Positions 6,866 through 14,409 of a stretch of DNA of 27,684 bases are shown one piece after another. The position numbers and the translations under genes are program-made. The stretch is from contig DASQWB010000021.1 in assembly GCA_035640455.1 (NCBI GenBank), forward strand, positions 1 to 27,684. The letters are read 5' to 3'. How positions within the stretch are numbered: the first letter of the stretch is position 1; the number at the start of each line of letters is the position of its first letter. The DNA comes from AC-50 sp035640455 (lineage in GTDB: Bacteria > Actinomycetota > Thermoleophilia > Gaiellales > Gaiellaceae). The notes under the pieces are model-generated. The model saw only the letters and a list, made by a program, of their open reading frames with translations, was not told the origin of the DNA and ran no database searches.

Positions 6866-7300
6866 GTGGAGGGCTACCCGTTCGTCACCGAGGTCACCGT
6901 CCGCTTCGCCGAGACCGACGCGCAGGGGATCGCGCACAACTCCGTCTACCTCGTCTGGTTCGAGCTTGCCCGCGTCGAGTACCTCGCCCGCTTCGCCGGC
7001 GGCTACCCCGCGCTGCGCGAGCAGGGAATCGAGGCGCTGGTGCTGACGGCGCAGGTGCGGTACCTCGCGCCGGCCCGCTTCGCCGATGTCCTGCGGATCC
7101 ACGCCCGCTGCGGCCACCTGCGCGGCGCACGCTTCCGGTACGAGTACCTCGTCGAGCGCGACGGCACGGCGATCGCGGACGGCTCCACCGAGCACGCGAT
7201 CGTCGACGCCCGCACGTTCTGCCCGACGCGAGTGCCGGCGTCGCTCGCCGAGGCGATCGCTAGGGCCGAGGCTGACTCTTCTTCTTCGGCTGCGTCGTAG
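6866..7300 (+). CDS. YbgC/4HBT-like acyl-CoA thioesterase
   Basis: A 144-residue single hotdog-fold protein that hydrolyses acyl-CoA thioesters. The signature RFAETDAQGIAHNSVYLVWFE places the catalytic Asp at residue 18, followed by a His and the start of the long hotdog helix; VRYLAPARFAD and RFRYEYLVERDG are core strands. The start is GTG at 6866, with -10 TAGAGT seven bases before it. The C-terminal Ser/Ala-rich tail overlaps the 3' end of the VanW gene by 41 bases on the opposite strand. The neighbouring sirtuin suggests acyl-group metabolism, but the genes are divergent, so a functional link is only a guess. Confidence 0.88.
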   Translation: MEGYPFVTEVTVRFAETDAQGIAHNSVYLVWFELARVEYLARFAGGYPALREQGIEALVLTAQVRYLAPARFADVLRIHARCGHLRGARFRYEYLVERDGTAIADGSTEHAIVDARTFCPTRVPASLAEAIARAEADSSSSAAS

Positions 7301-9248
7301 TCGCCGTCGTCGTGGTGGTGGTCGTCGTCGTGGTCGTGGCCGGCTTGGGCTTCTTCGGCTTCGGCTTCTTCTTGGTCCCGACGCGGACGACGTCCGGCTC
7401 GGCCCGGTACGACGAGGACCAGGTGTCGTCGGCGATGAGCTTGCCGCTCGCGTCGTAGACGCGCCGGCGGACGCTCGTCGAGCGCGCCGGCGAGCCGCTG
7501 TCCTCGACGACGGTCTTGCCGGCCGCGAGCGTCGGATCGCGGACGCGCTCGACCGGCGGGGCGGCGACGGTCTTGAGGGGCGCGGTGTCGGTGACGACGC
7601 GCCGGTGCATCGGGGTCCCGTACAGCGAGACGACGAGCGACGAGGGGCCGACGAAGGTGCGCAGGAGCAGCCAGTGGCCGGTGTCGTTGACGAAGCGGAG
7701 GTCGACGCTCGGATAGTCGACGGTCGCGTCGCGGCCCTGCGGGTAGTGGCTGATGTAGAGGGCGTGGTTCGTGCGCGCCGTGATCGGGAGGCCGGCCTCG
7801 TACGCGGCGTTGAAGGTTGTCGTCGAAACCTGGCACACGCCGCCGCCGAGCCCGGTCTGCAGCTCGCCGTTGATGATCACCGGCGCCTCGCGGAAGCCCT
7901 TGGCGGCGGTGCGCTCGCCGGTCGTCCGGTTGAAGGAGAACTCCTGCCCGGGCGCGATCAAGTGCTTGTCGATCAGGTGCGCGACGAGCTGGACGTTGTG
8001 GATCCGGTTCGGGTCGCCGCCGTAGAGCGTCTCGTAGCTCGCGACGAGGCCGGCGATGCCCATGCGGCGGGCCTCGGCGGTCGAGCGGCTCGGCGCGGAG
8101 CGGACGACGGTGACCTGCGCCACTCGCCGCGTCGGCGAGAGCGCACCGGCGAGGAGCGCTCGCGCAGTCGCGGCCACGTCGAGCGAGACGCCGCTCCGCG
8201 CCGGGACGACGCTGACGCCGGTCGTCGTGACGACGAAGTCGGCGTCGCGGGCCGGCCGGTCGATCGTCTTGGCGAGGCGCGCGAACCAGTCGTCGGCGCC
8301 CGGCCCTCCAATTCGCAACTTGCGGCGTCCATCGCGCGGCAGCGACAGCAGGGTGGCGAGGCGCCACCGCGGGATCCGCCAGTGCGTTGCGCCGAGCGTC
8401 AGCCGCACGGGTGCCGACAGCGCGGTCTCCGCCTGCGACTTCGCGGCGGCGAGATCGTCGGCGGTGAGGCGCGGGCGGTCGACTCGCACAGGCAGGGCGA
8501 CCGGCTCGCGCGTCAGGCCGGCGAGCGCATGGACGATCAGCTCGGCGGCGGCTTCGCGGTCGAGCGCCCGGCCCGGCCGGCCGGGGACGACCACCGGCGT
8601 CAGGCCGCGGAGGCGAAGCGCGGGCTCGCGACGGGGGCGGCGGATCGCTTTCGCGAAGCGGTCGAGCTCGTAGTCGAGCGCCGCCTCGTACACCCGGACG
8701 GGCGGTGCCACGTCGGCGCCGAACACGCGCATCTCGATCCGGCGGAAGCCGCGGAGAGGGCCGGGCCCGCCGCCCTGCCGAGCGGCCGAGGCGACGGCCG
8801 CGCCCCAGTCGACGCTGACCCCCATCGGTCCCGGCCGCAGCCGCCATGTCCGGCCGGCGGCCGTGAAGACGACCGGAACGTCGGCCATCGCTCGCGAACG
8901 TCGTTCGAGGAACGCCCGCGCGCGCGAGGTCGAGAGGCCGCCGACGTCGACGCCGGCGATACGAACGCCCGCCGCGAGGGTCGCGGGAGAGCCCGCGAAG
9001 GCCAGCCCGAAGAGCGCCCCGGCCGCGGCGACGGCCAGCGCGCCGTAGAGCGAGCGCCGCCACGTGAGGCGCGGTCGCTTCGGCCTCCGGGCACGGGTTT
9101 GGGGTCGTCGAGCGGGCGGCAGGCGAGGCAAGCGGAGGAAGAATACGCGCCGGGTCGGGTCTCCCTCGCGGCGCCTTTCGCGCGGGCGCGGTGACACTCC
9201 TGCGACGGTGGCTGCTACCGAGAAGCGTCGCGTGGGCCCGTCAACCAA
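7260..9248 (-). CDS. Membrane-anchored VanW-family protein with G5-like domain
   Basis: A protein of up to 662 residues. A basic N-terminus precedes one membrane segment (about 66-88). Two peptidoglycan-binding-4-like repeats (about 95-220 and 245-370) lead into the VanW domain (about 400-535). That domain is recognised by ASYETLYGGDPNRIHNVQL, PGQEFSFNRTTGERT and GLGGGVCQVSTTTFNAAYEAG. A G5-like region follows (about 545-615). The end is a Lys/Pro tail and a run of about eleven Thr with a KKK segment, probably disordered and extracytoplasmic. VanW proteins are linked to cell-wall binding but lack an agreed biochemical role. The start is uncertain: TTG at 9248 is the longest, GTG at 9197 also fits, and neither has a good SD or -10 box. 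Confidence 0.88.
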   Translation of the reverse strand: MVDGPTRRFSVAATVAGVSPRPRERRREGDPTRRVFFLRLPRLPPARRPQTRARRPKRPRLTWRRSLYGALAVAAAGALFGLAFAGSPATLAAGVRIAGVDVGGLSTSRARAFLERRSRAMADVPVVFTAAGRTWRLRPGPMGVSVDWGAAVASAARQGGGPGPLRGFRRIEMRVFGADVAPPVRVYEAALDYELDRFAKAIRRPRREPALRLRGLTPVVVPGRPGRALDREAAAELIVHALAGLTREPVALPVRVDRPRLTADDLAAAKSQAETALSAPVRLTLGATHWRIPRWRLATLLSLPRDGRRKLRIGGPGADDWFARLAKTIDRPARDADFVVTTTGVSVVPARSGVSLDVAATARALLAGALSPTRRVAQVTVVRSAPSRSTAEARRMGIAGLVASYETLYGGDPNRIHNVQLVAHLIDKHLIAPGQEFSFNRTTGERTAAKGFREAPVIINGELQTGLGGGVCQVSTTTFNAAYEAGLPITARTNHALYISHYPQGRDATVDYPSVDLRFVNDTGHWLLLRTFVGPSSLVVSLYGTPMHRRVVTDTAPLKTVAAPPVERVRDPTLAAGKTVVEDSGSPARSTSVRRRVYDASGKLIADDTWSSSYRAEPDVVRVGTKKKPKPKKPKPATTTTTTTTTTTATTTQPKKKSQPRP

Positions 9249-9293
9249 GGCCGCTTGCCGGCAGCGATCGAGGATGTCCCGCGGAAGCGGTAG

Positions 9294-9587
9294 CTAGCAA
9301 AGCTGGGCGTCGACCAGCTCCTGACGGATCGCGCGCTCGCGCGCGTGCCGCCGCGAGGGCGGGCAAACCTTGTGGGGCTTACAGACGCCGCAACGGCCGC
9401 AGCCACCGTGTGCCGTCCGCTTCCGCAAGAAGCCAGGTCCCCGGTAGCAGTGGCAAGGTTCGTCGAGCGCCTGCGGCGGGATCACCGCCAAGCCGTAGGA
9501 GCCGCCGGTGAAATCCCACTCGTGCTTGTAGATCTCTTCGCGCCAGCGCCGCAGCATCAGCGCGCGTTCCTGGTGCCATCGCTTCAT
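9294..9587 (-). CDS. Cys-rich small protein, 97 aa
   Basis: A 97-residue basic cytoplasmic protein. The N-terminal helix-like segment (MKRWHQERALMLRRWREEI) is followed by a conserved-looking core EWDFTGGSYGLAVIP and then PCHCYRGPGFLRKR. Next comes a cluster of Cys (GGCGRCGVCKPHKVCPP) that could bind zinc or another metal. I do not recognise the family. The ATG at 9587 is chosen because GAGGAGG lies about ten bases upstream and GAGAGG nearer; a longer TTG start lacks this. It follows the SDR gene on the same strand with a gap of 78 bases. Confidence 0.65.
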   Translation of the reverse strand: MKRWHQERALMLRRWREEIYKHEWDFTGGSYGLAVIPPQALDEPCHCYRGPGFLRKRTAHGGCGRCGVCKPHKVCPPSRRHARERAIRQELVDAQLC

Positions 9588-9665
9588 GCCTCTCAGCCTC
9601 CTCAGGCTCAAGCTCTGGGCATGAAGCAGCCTCCTCTCGCCGACACCAGGACCACCGCATCAGCG

Positions 9666-10502
9666 CTAGAACGTGAAGAGCTCGATGCCGCCGCTCACGT
9701 TCAGCTCGATGCCGGTCACGTAGGCGGCGAGGTCGGAGCAGAGGAAGGCGACTGCGTTCGCCACGTCCTGAGGCTCGCCCGGGCGGCGGAAGGCGGTGCG
9801 CGCCACCAGCCGCTCGTTCGTCTCGGGCTTCGCGAGCCCGTATGCCTCCGTCGCGACGATCCCCGCCACGACGGCGTTCGCGGTGATGCCGTGGCGAGCG
9901 CCCTCGAGCGCGAGCGTCTTCGTCAGCCCGAGCAGCCCCGCCTTCGTCGTCGAGTAGCTCGCCTGACCGAAGCCGCCCAGCGTGCCGACGACGGAGGCCA
10001 TGTTCACGATCCGGCCCCAGCCTCGCTTCCGCATGTGCGGCCACACGACCCGCGCGCAGTTGAAGGCGCCGGTCAGGTTCACGCGCAGGTCGCGCTCCCA
10101 GAGCTCCGGCGACTGGTCCTCGATCCGGCCCAGGTGGTCGAGCGTCGCCGCGTTGTTCACGAGGATGTCGACCGAGCCCAGCTCCTCGACCGTCCGTGCG
10201 ACCGCCTCCTCGACCTCGTGCCGGTTGCCGACGTCGCACTTGAGGACGAGCGCTCGCCGACCCAGACCGCGGATCTCGTCCGCCGTCGCCTCCGTGTAGA
10301 CAAGCCCTTGTGCCCGGGCCGCCCGCGCGAGCGGGCCGAGCCGCTCCGCCTCCTCATCCGTCGTGGCGCCCTCGACCAAGAGGTCGGCGATCGCGATGTC
10401 GGCTCCAGCGCGGGCGAGCGTGAGCGCGTCGGCGCGGCCAAGCCCTCGCGACCCGCCCGTGACGAGTGCGACCCGCCCCGAGAGCTCGATCTCAATCGGC
10501 AC
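9666..10502 (-). CDS. SDR-family NAD(P)-dependent oxidoreductase
   Basis: A 278-residue classical short-chain dehydrogenase. The Rossmann motif TGGSRGLG is at residues 15-22, NNAA at 116-119, and the catalytic Ser170, Tyr183 and Lys187 lie in MASVVG and YSTTK. A 20-25 residue insertion between beta-2 and the alpha helix (EGATTDEEAERL onward) is longer than in FabG and resembles the larger hydroxyacyl-CoA dehydrogenase-like SDRs. It would oxidise or reduce a hydroxy/keto group. It is co-oriented with and downstream of an acyl-CoA dehydrogenase, so beta-oxidation-type chemistry is plausible. The GTG start is only ten bases from repeat copy B. The sequence around it is duplicated at the end of the upstream gene. 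Confidence 0.9.
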   Translation of the reverse strand: MPIEIELSGRVALVTGGSRGLGRADALTLARAGADIAIADLLVEGATTDEEAERLGPLARAARAQGLVYTEATADEIRGLGRRALVLKCDVGNRHEVEEAVARTVEELGSVDILVNNAATLDHLGRIEDQSPELWERDLRVNLTGAFNCARVVWPHMRKRGWGRIVNMASVVGTLGGFGQASYSTTKAGLLGLTKTLALEGARHGITANAVVAGIVATEAYGLAKPETNERLVARTAFRRPGEPQDVANAVAFLCSDLAAYVTGIELNVSGGIELFTF

Positions 10503-10607
10503 GCGGCACTGCGGCGCCGCTTGCGGTGCCGCCGTCAGGACGCACGGCTCTGCCGTGCGTCCGTCTGAAATGACCGGTCGACCGCTTCGAGCTCAATCGG
10601 CACGCGG
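10491..10607. repeat. 16-bp direct repeats bracketing repeat copy B
   Basis: CTCAATCGGCACGCGG occurs at 10491-10506 and again at 10592-10607. The first copy covers the SDR start codon region and the second covers the last codons and stop of the acyl-CoA dehydrogenase. The 85 bases between them contain repeat copy B. This looks like a target duplication around an inserted element, although 16 bp is long for that. Confidence 0.6.
10513..10583 (-). repeat. Dispersed double-hairpin element, copy B
   Basis: Minus-strand copy of the 71-base element. Hairpin 1 is a perfect 11-bp stem (10552-10562 with 10538-10548) around AGA, with different bases from copy A but equal pairing. The linker TGACGGC is identical. 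Hairpin 2 has arms GGCACC and GGCGCC around the same GCAAGC loop, with one A-C mismatch. The 5' part differs from copy A at 4 of 21 bases. It lies between the acyl-CoA dehydrogenase stop and the SDR start, in the direction of both genes. Confidence 0.75.
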
Positions 10608-11765
10608 TAAGAAGATCTCGCGCGCGATGACGAGCCGCTGGATCTGCGATGTCCCCTCGTAGATCTGGAAGAGCTTGGCGTCGCGCATCAGCTTCTCGAC
10701 GGGATACTCCTTCATGTAGCCGTAGCCGCCGAAGACCTGGACCGTATCGGTCGTGACCTTCATGGCCGTGTCGGCGGCGAACCGCTTCGCGAAGGAGGAC
10801 TGGAGCGTCGCCCGCTTGCCCCGGTCGTGGAGCCACGCCGCCTGCCACACGAGCAGCCGTGCCGCCTCGATCTCCGTGGCCATGTCCGCGATGAGGAAGT
10901 TGACGCCCTGGTGCATCGCGATCGGCTGGCCGAACTGGACGCGCTCCTTCGCGTAGGCGACGGCGTAGTCGTACGCCGCCTGGGCGACGCCGACGGCGCC
11001 CGCCGCCGTCCCGGGCCTGGTGAAGTCGAGCGTCTTCATCGCGATCTTGAAGCCCTCGCCCTCCTCGCCGAGCCGGTTCTCGGCCGGCACGCGCACCTCC
11101 TGGAAGGCGACCGCCGACGTGTCGGTGGCGCGCTGGCCCATCTTGTCCAGGTGGCGCTCGACGACGACGCCGTCGACGTCCATCGGCACGATGAAGGCCG
11201 AGAGCCCGCGGTGCCCCTTCGTCTTGTCGGTCGAGGCGAAGACGACGAGCCAGGAGGCGTGGCCCGCATTCGTGATGAACATCTTCGAGCCCGAGAGCAC
11301 GTACTCGTCGCCGTGCCGCGTGGCCGTCGTCTGGATCCCGGAGACGTCGGAGCCCGCGTTCGGCTCGGTCAGCGCGAACGAGCAGAGGAGCGGCTCGTCG
11401 ACGAGCGGCGCGATGAAGCGCCGCCGCTGCTCGTCGGTGCCGGCGATCAGCAGCGGGACGACACCGAGGGTATTGCCGACGATCGAGACGGCGATCCCGG
11501 CGCAGCCCCAGGAGAGCTCCTCGCCGATCAGCATCCCGTCGAAGCCAGACAGCTCCGGTCCTCCGAACTCCGCCGGGATGTGCGCGTTCATCAGCCCGAG
11601 CTCGTGCGCCTTCGCGATCACGTCCGCGGGGTGCGTCGAATGCTCGTCGTAGGCGGCCGCACGCGGACGGATTTCCTTCTCGGCGAACTCGCGCGCGAGG
11701 GCGCGCAGTGCCTTCTGCTCGTCCGTGAGGGCAAACGAGACGCCGCCCGCAGTCGCTACCGCCAT
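10593..11765 (-). CDS. Acyl-CoA dehydrogenase
   Basis: A 390-residue FAD flavoprotein of the short/medium-chain acyl-CoA dehydrogenase class. It introduces an alpha,beta double bond into acyl-CoA and passes electrons to ETF. Signatures are CSFALTEPNAGSDVSGIQTTA (FAD and substrate loop), SKMFITNAGHASWLVVFAS, RVQFGQPIAMHQGVNFLIADM, GGYGYMKEYPVEKLMRDAK and IYEGTSQIQRLVIAREI, with the catalytic base Glu370. The ATG at 11765 has GGAAGG as SD. A TACGCT -10 box (11800-11805, minus) and a palindromic operator (11782-11799) lie just upstream. The SDR gene follows on the same strand. Chain-length specificity cannot be read from the sequence. Confidence 0.94.
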   Translation of the reverse strand: MAVATAGGVSFALTDEQKALRALAREFAEKEIRPRAAAYDEHSTHPADVIAKAHELGLMNAHIPAEFGGPELSGFDGMLIGEELSWGCAGIAVSIVGNTLGVVPLLIAGTDEQRRRFIAPLVDEPLLCSFALTEPNAGSDVSGIQTTATRHGDEYVLSGSKMFITNAGHASWLVVFASTDKTKGHRGLSAFIVPMDVDGVVVERHLDKMGQRATDTSAVAFQEVRVPAENRLGEEGEGFKIAMKTLDFTRPGTAAGAVGVAQAAYDYAVAYAKERVQFGQPIAMHQGVNFLIADMATEIEAARLLVWQAAWLHDRGKRATLQSSFAKRFAADTAMKVTTDTVQVFGGYGYMKEYPVEKLMRDAKLFQIYEGTSQIQRLVIAREIFLPRAD

Positions 11766-11781
11766 GCCGCCTTCCGGGACC

Positions 11782-11799
11782 GATTGACTAGTCAGTCAA
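11782..11799 (-). promoter_or_regulatory. TetR-type operator at acyl-CoA dehydrogenase promoter
   Basis: The minus strand reads ATTGACTGACTAGTCAAT, with perfect 7-bp arms. It starts directly after the -10 box TACGCT, so it covers the expected transcription start. Its first ten bases are the same as those at the TetR gene start (21439-21456). Confidence 0.65.
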
Positions 11800-11870
11800 T
11801 AGCGTAGCGCCTCAGACCAGCGGCGTCCGCCGCAGGAGCCCCGAGCCGCTCGAGCGCCAGCGGCAGCCGC

Positions 11871-12005
11871 GTCGGAAGCGCGGCTGGCGTCCCGCACCTC
11901 TTCCGCCTCTACCAGGGCGCGCACGCGCAGACCGTGTGGATCGCGCACGCCGCCGCCTTGCTCCGGCTCGCGCTCGCGCACCTCGAGCCAGCGCGTGCGA
12001 GGTAG
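11871..12005 (+). pseudogene. C-terminal remnant of an alpha/beta-hydrolase esterase
   Basis: An open frame without a usable start that ends at TAG (12003-12005). It encodes AAGVPHLFRLYQGAHAQTVW and then IAHAAALLRLALAHLEPAR. This looks like the last strand, the catalytic-His loop (GAHAQ) and the terminal helix of a putative esterase (PF00756-like). Everything upstream, including the nucleophile elbow, is missing: the frame meets the acyl-CoA dehydrogenase operator region about 70 bases away. I read it as a decayed fragment left between two genes. The resemblance is from memory of the family and the piece is short. Confidence 0.45.
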
Positions 12006-12051
12006 GCGATACTCGCCCGCGCACAAGCCCACGAGCGGGAGGAGGACGAGG

Positions 12052-12345
12052 ATGTACGCACGCGTCAGCACCTACCGTGGAGACGGCGACCGTCTCTTGG
12101 CCGGCTTCGCCGACTTCACCGAGCCGCTCAAGGCGATCGACGGCTTCTCCCACGCCTACTTCATGGTCGATCGCGACAGCGGCAAGGGCATGTCGATCAC
12201 GATCTGGAACAGCGAGGAAGCGCTGCTGGCGAGCGCCGCGAAAGCCGACGAGCTGCGCAGCAAGGGCGCCGCTGCCGGCGGAGCCGAGATCGAGTCCGTC
12301 CAGCACTACGAGATCGGCATGACCGTAGGCTCGCCGACCACCTGA
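12052..12345 (+). CDS. ABM-like dimeric alpha-beta barrel protein, 97 aa
   Basis: A 97-residue protein with the strand-helix-strand pattern of antibiotic-biosynthesis-monooxygenase-like ferredoxin folds: MYARVSTYRGDGDRLLAGF, then GFSHAYFMVDRDSGKGMSIT, the typical IWNSEEALLAS and a final strand VQHYEIGM. Such proteins form dimers; some are small oxygenases and many have no known function. No catalytic residue can be assigned here. The ATG at 12052 has a strong SD (GGGAGGAGG, about 7 bases upstream). It stands alone, followed by a long inverted repeat. Confidence 0.72.
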   Translation: MYARVSTYRGDGDRLLAGFADFTEPLKAIDGFSHAYFMVDRDSGKGMSITIWNSEEALLASAAKADELRSKGAAAGGAEIESVQHYEIGMTVGSPTT

Positions 12346-12354
12346 TCGAACGCT

Positions 12355-12453
12355 CTCCGCGCGCGAGGAGCCGGTCGCGCCACTCGCCCAGGGCGCATCC
12401 GAACCGCCTCCCCCGTACCCCGCAGTCGTGACCCGGCTCCTCCGCGCGCGGAG
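12355..12453. repeat. Long imperfect inverted repeat
   Basis: The 20 bases at 12355-12374 are the reverse complement of the 21 bases at 12433-12453 apart from one extra G. The arms are separated by 58 bases with no ORF I can support. It lies in the 227-base gap between the ABM-like gene and the secreted protein gene. It could be a cruciform, an RNA stem or a remnant of a small inverted-repeat element; no run of T follows, so a standard terminator is not supported. The rest of this gap shows nothing else. Confidence 0.6.
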
Positions 12454-12572
12454 GCGTGATCGTATCGCGCCGCGATCCATCCACGTGAGATGGCGCGGAA
12501 GGGGGATGCCGGGCGGCGCCGCCTGCCGCCAGGCTGAGTCGGTAGCGGCCAACTGCGGAAGGGAGAGCATCG

Positions 12573-13178
12573 ATGTCGAAGGGGAGAGTCGGCGCGCGAC
12601 TGCTCGTGCTCGCCGCGCTCGCGGCCGCGCTCGCGGCGCCCGCGAGCGCCGGTGCGGCGGACGGCCTCGACGCCGGGTGCCAATACACATACGAGCAGCC
12701 GTTCGTGCCGTGGCTCGACTTCGCGAGCTACGTGCTGGTGCCGAACGGCGACCTCGAGTCGGGTCGGGCCGACTGGGGCCTCGACGGCGAAGCGAGCGTC
12801 GTCGCCGACAACGAGAGCTTCTACGTCCACGACGCGGGGGACGGGAGGTCGCTGTCGCTCCCGTCGGGCTCGTCCGCCACGACCGGCGGCATCTGCATCG
12901 GAGCGACCTCGCTGGACCTGCGGTTCTTCGCGCGGAGCTCGGGCTCGCCGCTCTCCACGCTGAAGGTCGAGGTGCTCTACACGGATCTGCTCGGCCGGTC
13001 GCGGGCGGCCACCGTCGCCATGCTGACCGGCAGCTCGTCCTGGCAGCCGACGCTGCCGGTCGCAGTCGTCGCAAACCTGACGCTGACGACGAGCATCGGC
13101 TTCCGGTTCACGCCACAGGGGAGCTCGAGCGAGTGGAGGATCGATGACGTCTACGTCGATCCATTCAAGGGCGAGTAG
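12573..13178 (+). CDS. Secreted protein, possible beta-sandwich domain
   Basis: A 201-residue exported protein. The signal peptide spans about residues 1-27 (basic start, Leu/Ala core, ending ASAGA). The mature part begins with DGLDAGCQYTYEQPF. It has the look of a carbohydrate-binding jelly roll: VPNGDLESGRADWGLDGEAS, then alternating strands and a closing SEWRIDDVYVDP. That pattern (N-G-D-E-S-G at the start, W-x-I-D-D-V-Y at the end) is common in CBM-like domains, though I cannot assign a family. Two Cys could form a disulfide. ATG at 12573 has GGAAGGGAG upstream. The gene overlaps the diguanylate cyclase gene by 35 bases, so they are likely co-transcribed. Confidence 0.78.
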   Translation: MSKGRVGARLLVLAALAAALAAPASAGAADGLDAGCQYTYEQPFVPWLDFASYVLVPNGDLESGRADWGLDGEASVVADNESFYVHDAGDGRSLSLPSGSSATTGGICIGATSLDLRFFARSSGSPLSTLKVEVLYTDLLGRSRAATVAMLTGSSSWQPTLPVAVVANLTLTTSIGFRFTPQGSSSEWRIDDVYVDPFKGE

Positions 13179-14409
13179 CCGAGGGCGCGTTCCGAAGCCG
13201 GCGGACGAGGCGCTCCTCGTCGAGGCACGGTCGCGGGCGCGGACGCGGCTCAGCGGCCGTGAGCGGTGGACGTCGCTCGCCTTCGGCGGCGGGTTCCTCG
13301 CTGCCGCGATCTCGATGGCGAGCCTGCTGCGCTGGGAGGGGCCGTTCCGGCCTGCGACCGCCGCGCTGCTCGTGCTCACGCTCGCGCTCGCCTCCCGGAT
13401 CGAGTTCGAGGTCGGAACCGGTTCCGCCGTCCCCACGCAGGCCGTCCTCGTGCCGATGCTCCTCCTGCTTCCGCCGCCCGTCGTCCCGCTGTGCGTCGCC
13501 GGCGGCTACGCGCTCGGCGGCCTCGTCGACAGCGCCAAAGGCCGGCGGCACCCGCAGCGTCTCGCCGTCCTGCTCGGCAGCTGCTGGCACGCCGTCGGGC
13601 CGGCGCTCGTCCTTGCTCTGTTTGCGGGCCCTGTCGCCTGGAGCCGGTGGCCGCTCTACCTCGGCGCGCTCGCCGCGCAGTTCGCCTTCGACTTCGCGAG
13701 CTCGGCTGGTCGCGAGTGGATCGCGTTCGGGATCAGGCCCCGGAAGCTCCTCCCGTTCTTCGGCTGGGTCTACGCGGTCGACGCGCTCCTCGCGCCGCTC
13801 GGCTTCTTGGCGGGGCTCGAGAGCCGGACGATGAGCTACGCGTTCCTCCTCGCGCTGGCGCCCGTCTGCCTGCTCGCGCTGCTCGCACGCGAGCGCCGCA
13901 GCCGGATCCAGCGGGCCCAGGCCTTCCAGCACGCCTACGACGGCGCCCACCTCGAGGCCCGGCGGGACGCCCTGACCGGACTCGCGAACCGCCTCGCCTG
14001 GGAGGAAGCGACCGCCGAGGTCGCGACGCCGGCGTCCGTGATCGTGCTCGACGTCGACTGCCTCAAGCTCGCGAACGACAGCCGCGGCCACGCCTTCGGC
14101 GACGAGGTGCTTCGACGCGTCGCGGCCGTCGTCCGAGGGAGCGTGCGCGAGCAGGATCTCGTCGCGCGAGTCGGCGGCGACGAGATGGCGATCCTCCTCC
14201 CGAACGCCGGCGAGGAGCGATGCGCGGAGGCGATGATGCGCCTGCGAGAGGCCTTCGCAGCCTGCGCGCCGCTCGAGGGCTTTCCGCTCTCGGTCGGGCT
14301 CGGCTGTGCGACGACCGGCCCCGGGCTCACGCTCGCCGAGGCGCAGCGCCTCGCCGACGCGCGCCTGTACGCCGAGAAGTTGCCGTCCGCTCGGCGTCGA
14401 GCCGGCTAA
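13144..14409 (+). CDS. Membrane diguanylate cyclase (GGDEF domain)
   Basis: A 421-residue protein with an N-terminal membrane sensor of about six or seven segments (from about 43 to 248) and a C-terminal GGDEF domain (about 272-415). The domain has DALTGLANR, VLDVDCLKLANDSRGHAFGD and the active-site loop at 344-348. That loop is GGDEM rather than GGDEF. The inhibitory I-site RxxD (Arg335-Asp338) is present at the right distance. It should make cyclic di-GMP from GTP; Met for Phe is a mild change, so activity is likely but not certain. ATG 13144 has GGAGG upstream and lies inside the end of the secreted protein gene. The stop interlocks with the GH3 stop. Confidence 0.92.
   Translation: MTSTSIHSRASSRGRVPKPADEALLVEARSRARTRLSGRERWTSLAFGGGFLAAAISMASLLRWEGPFRPATAALLVLTLALASRIEFEVGTGSAVPTQAVLVPMLLLLPPPVVPLCVAGGYALGGLVDSAKGRRHPQRLAVLLGSCWHAVGPALVLALFAGPVAWSRWPLYLGALAAQFAFDFASSAGREWIAFGIRPRKLLPFFGWVYAVDALLAPLGFLAGLESRTMSYAFLLALAPVCLLALLARERRSRIQRAQAFQHAYDGAHLEARRDALTGLANRLAWEEATAEVATPASVIVLDVDCLKLANDSRGHAFGDEVLRRVAAVVRGSVREQDLVARVGGDEMAILLPNAGEERCAEAMMRLREAFAACAPLEGFPLSVGLGCATTGPGLTLAEAQRLADARLYAEKLPSARRRAG

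Noticed and set aside
9251..9270. CCGCTTGCCGGC, similar to the GCAAGC hairpin of the element on the minus strand
   Set aside because: No AGA-loop hairpin, and the arms do not match the hairpin 2 pattern.
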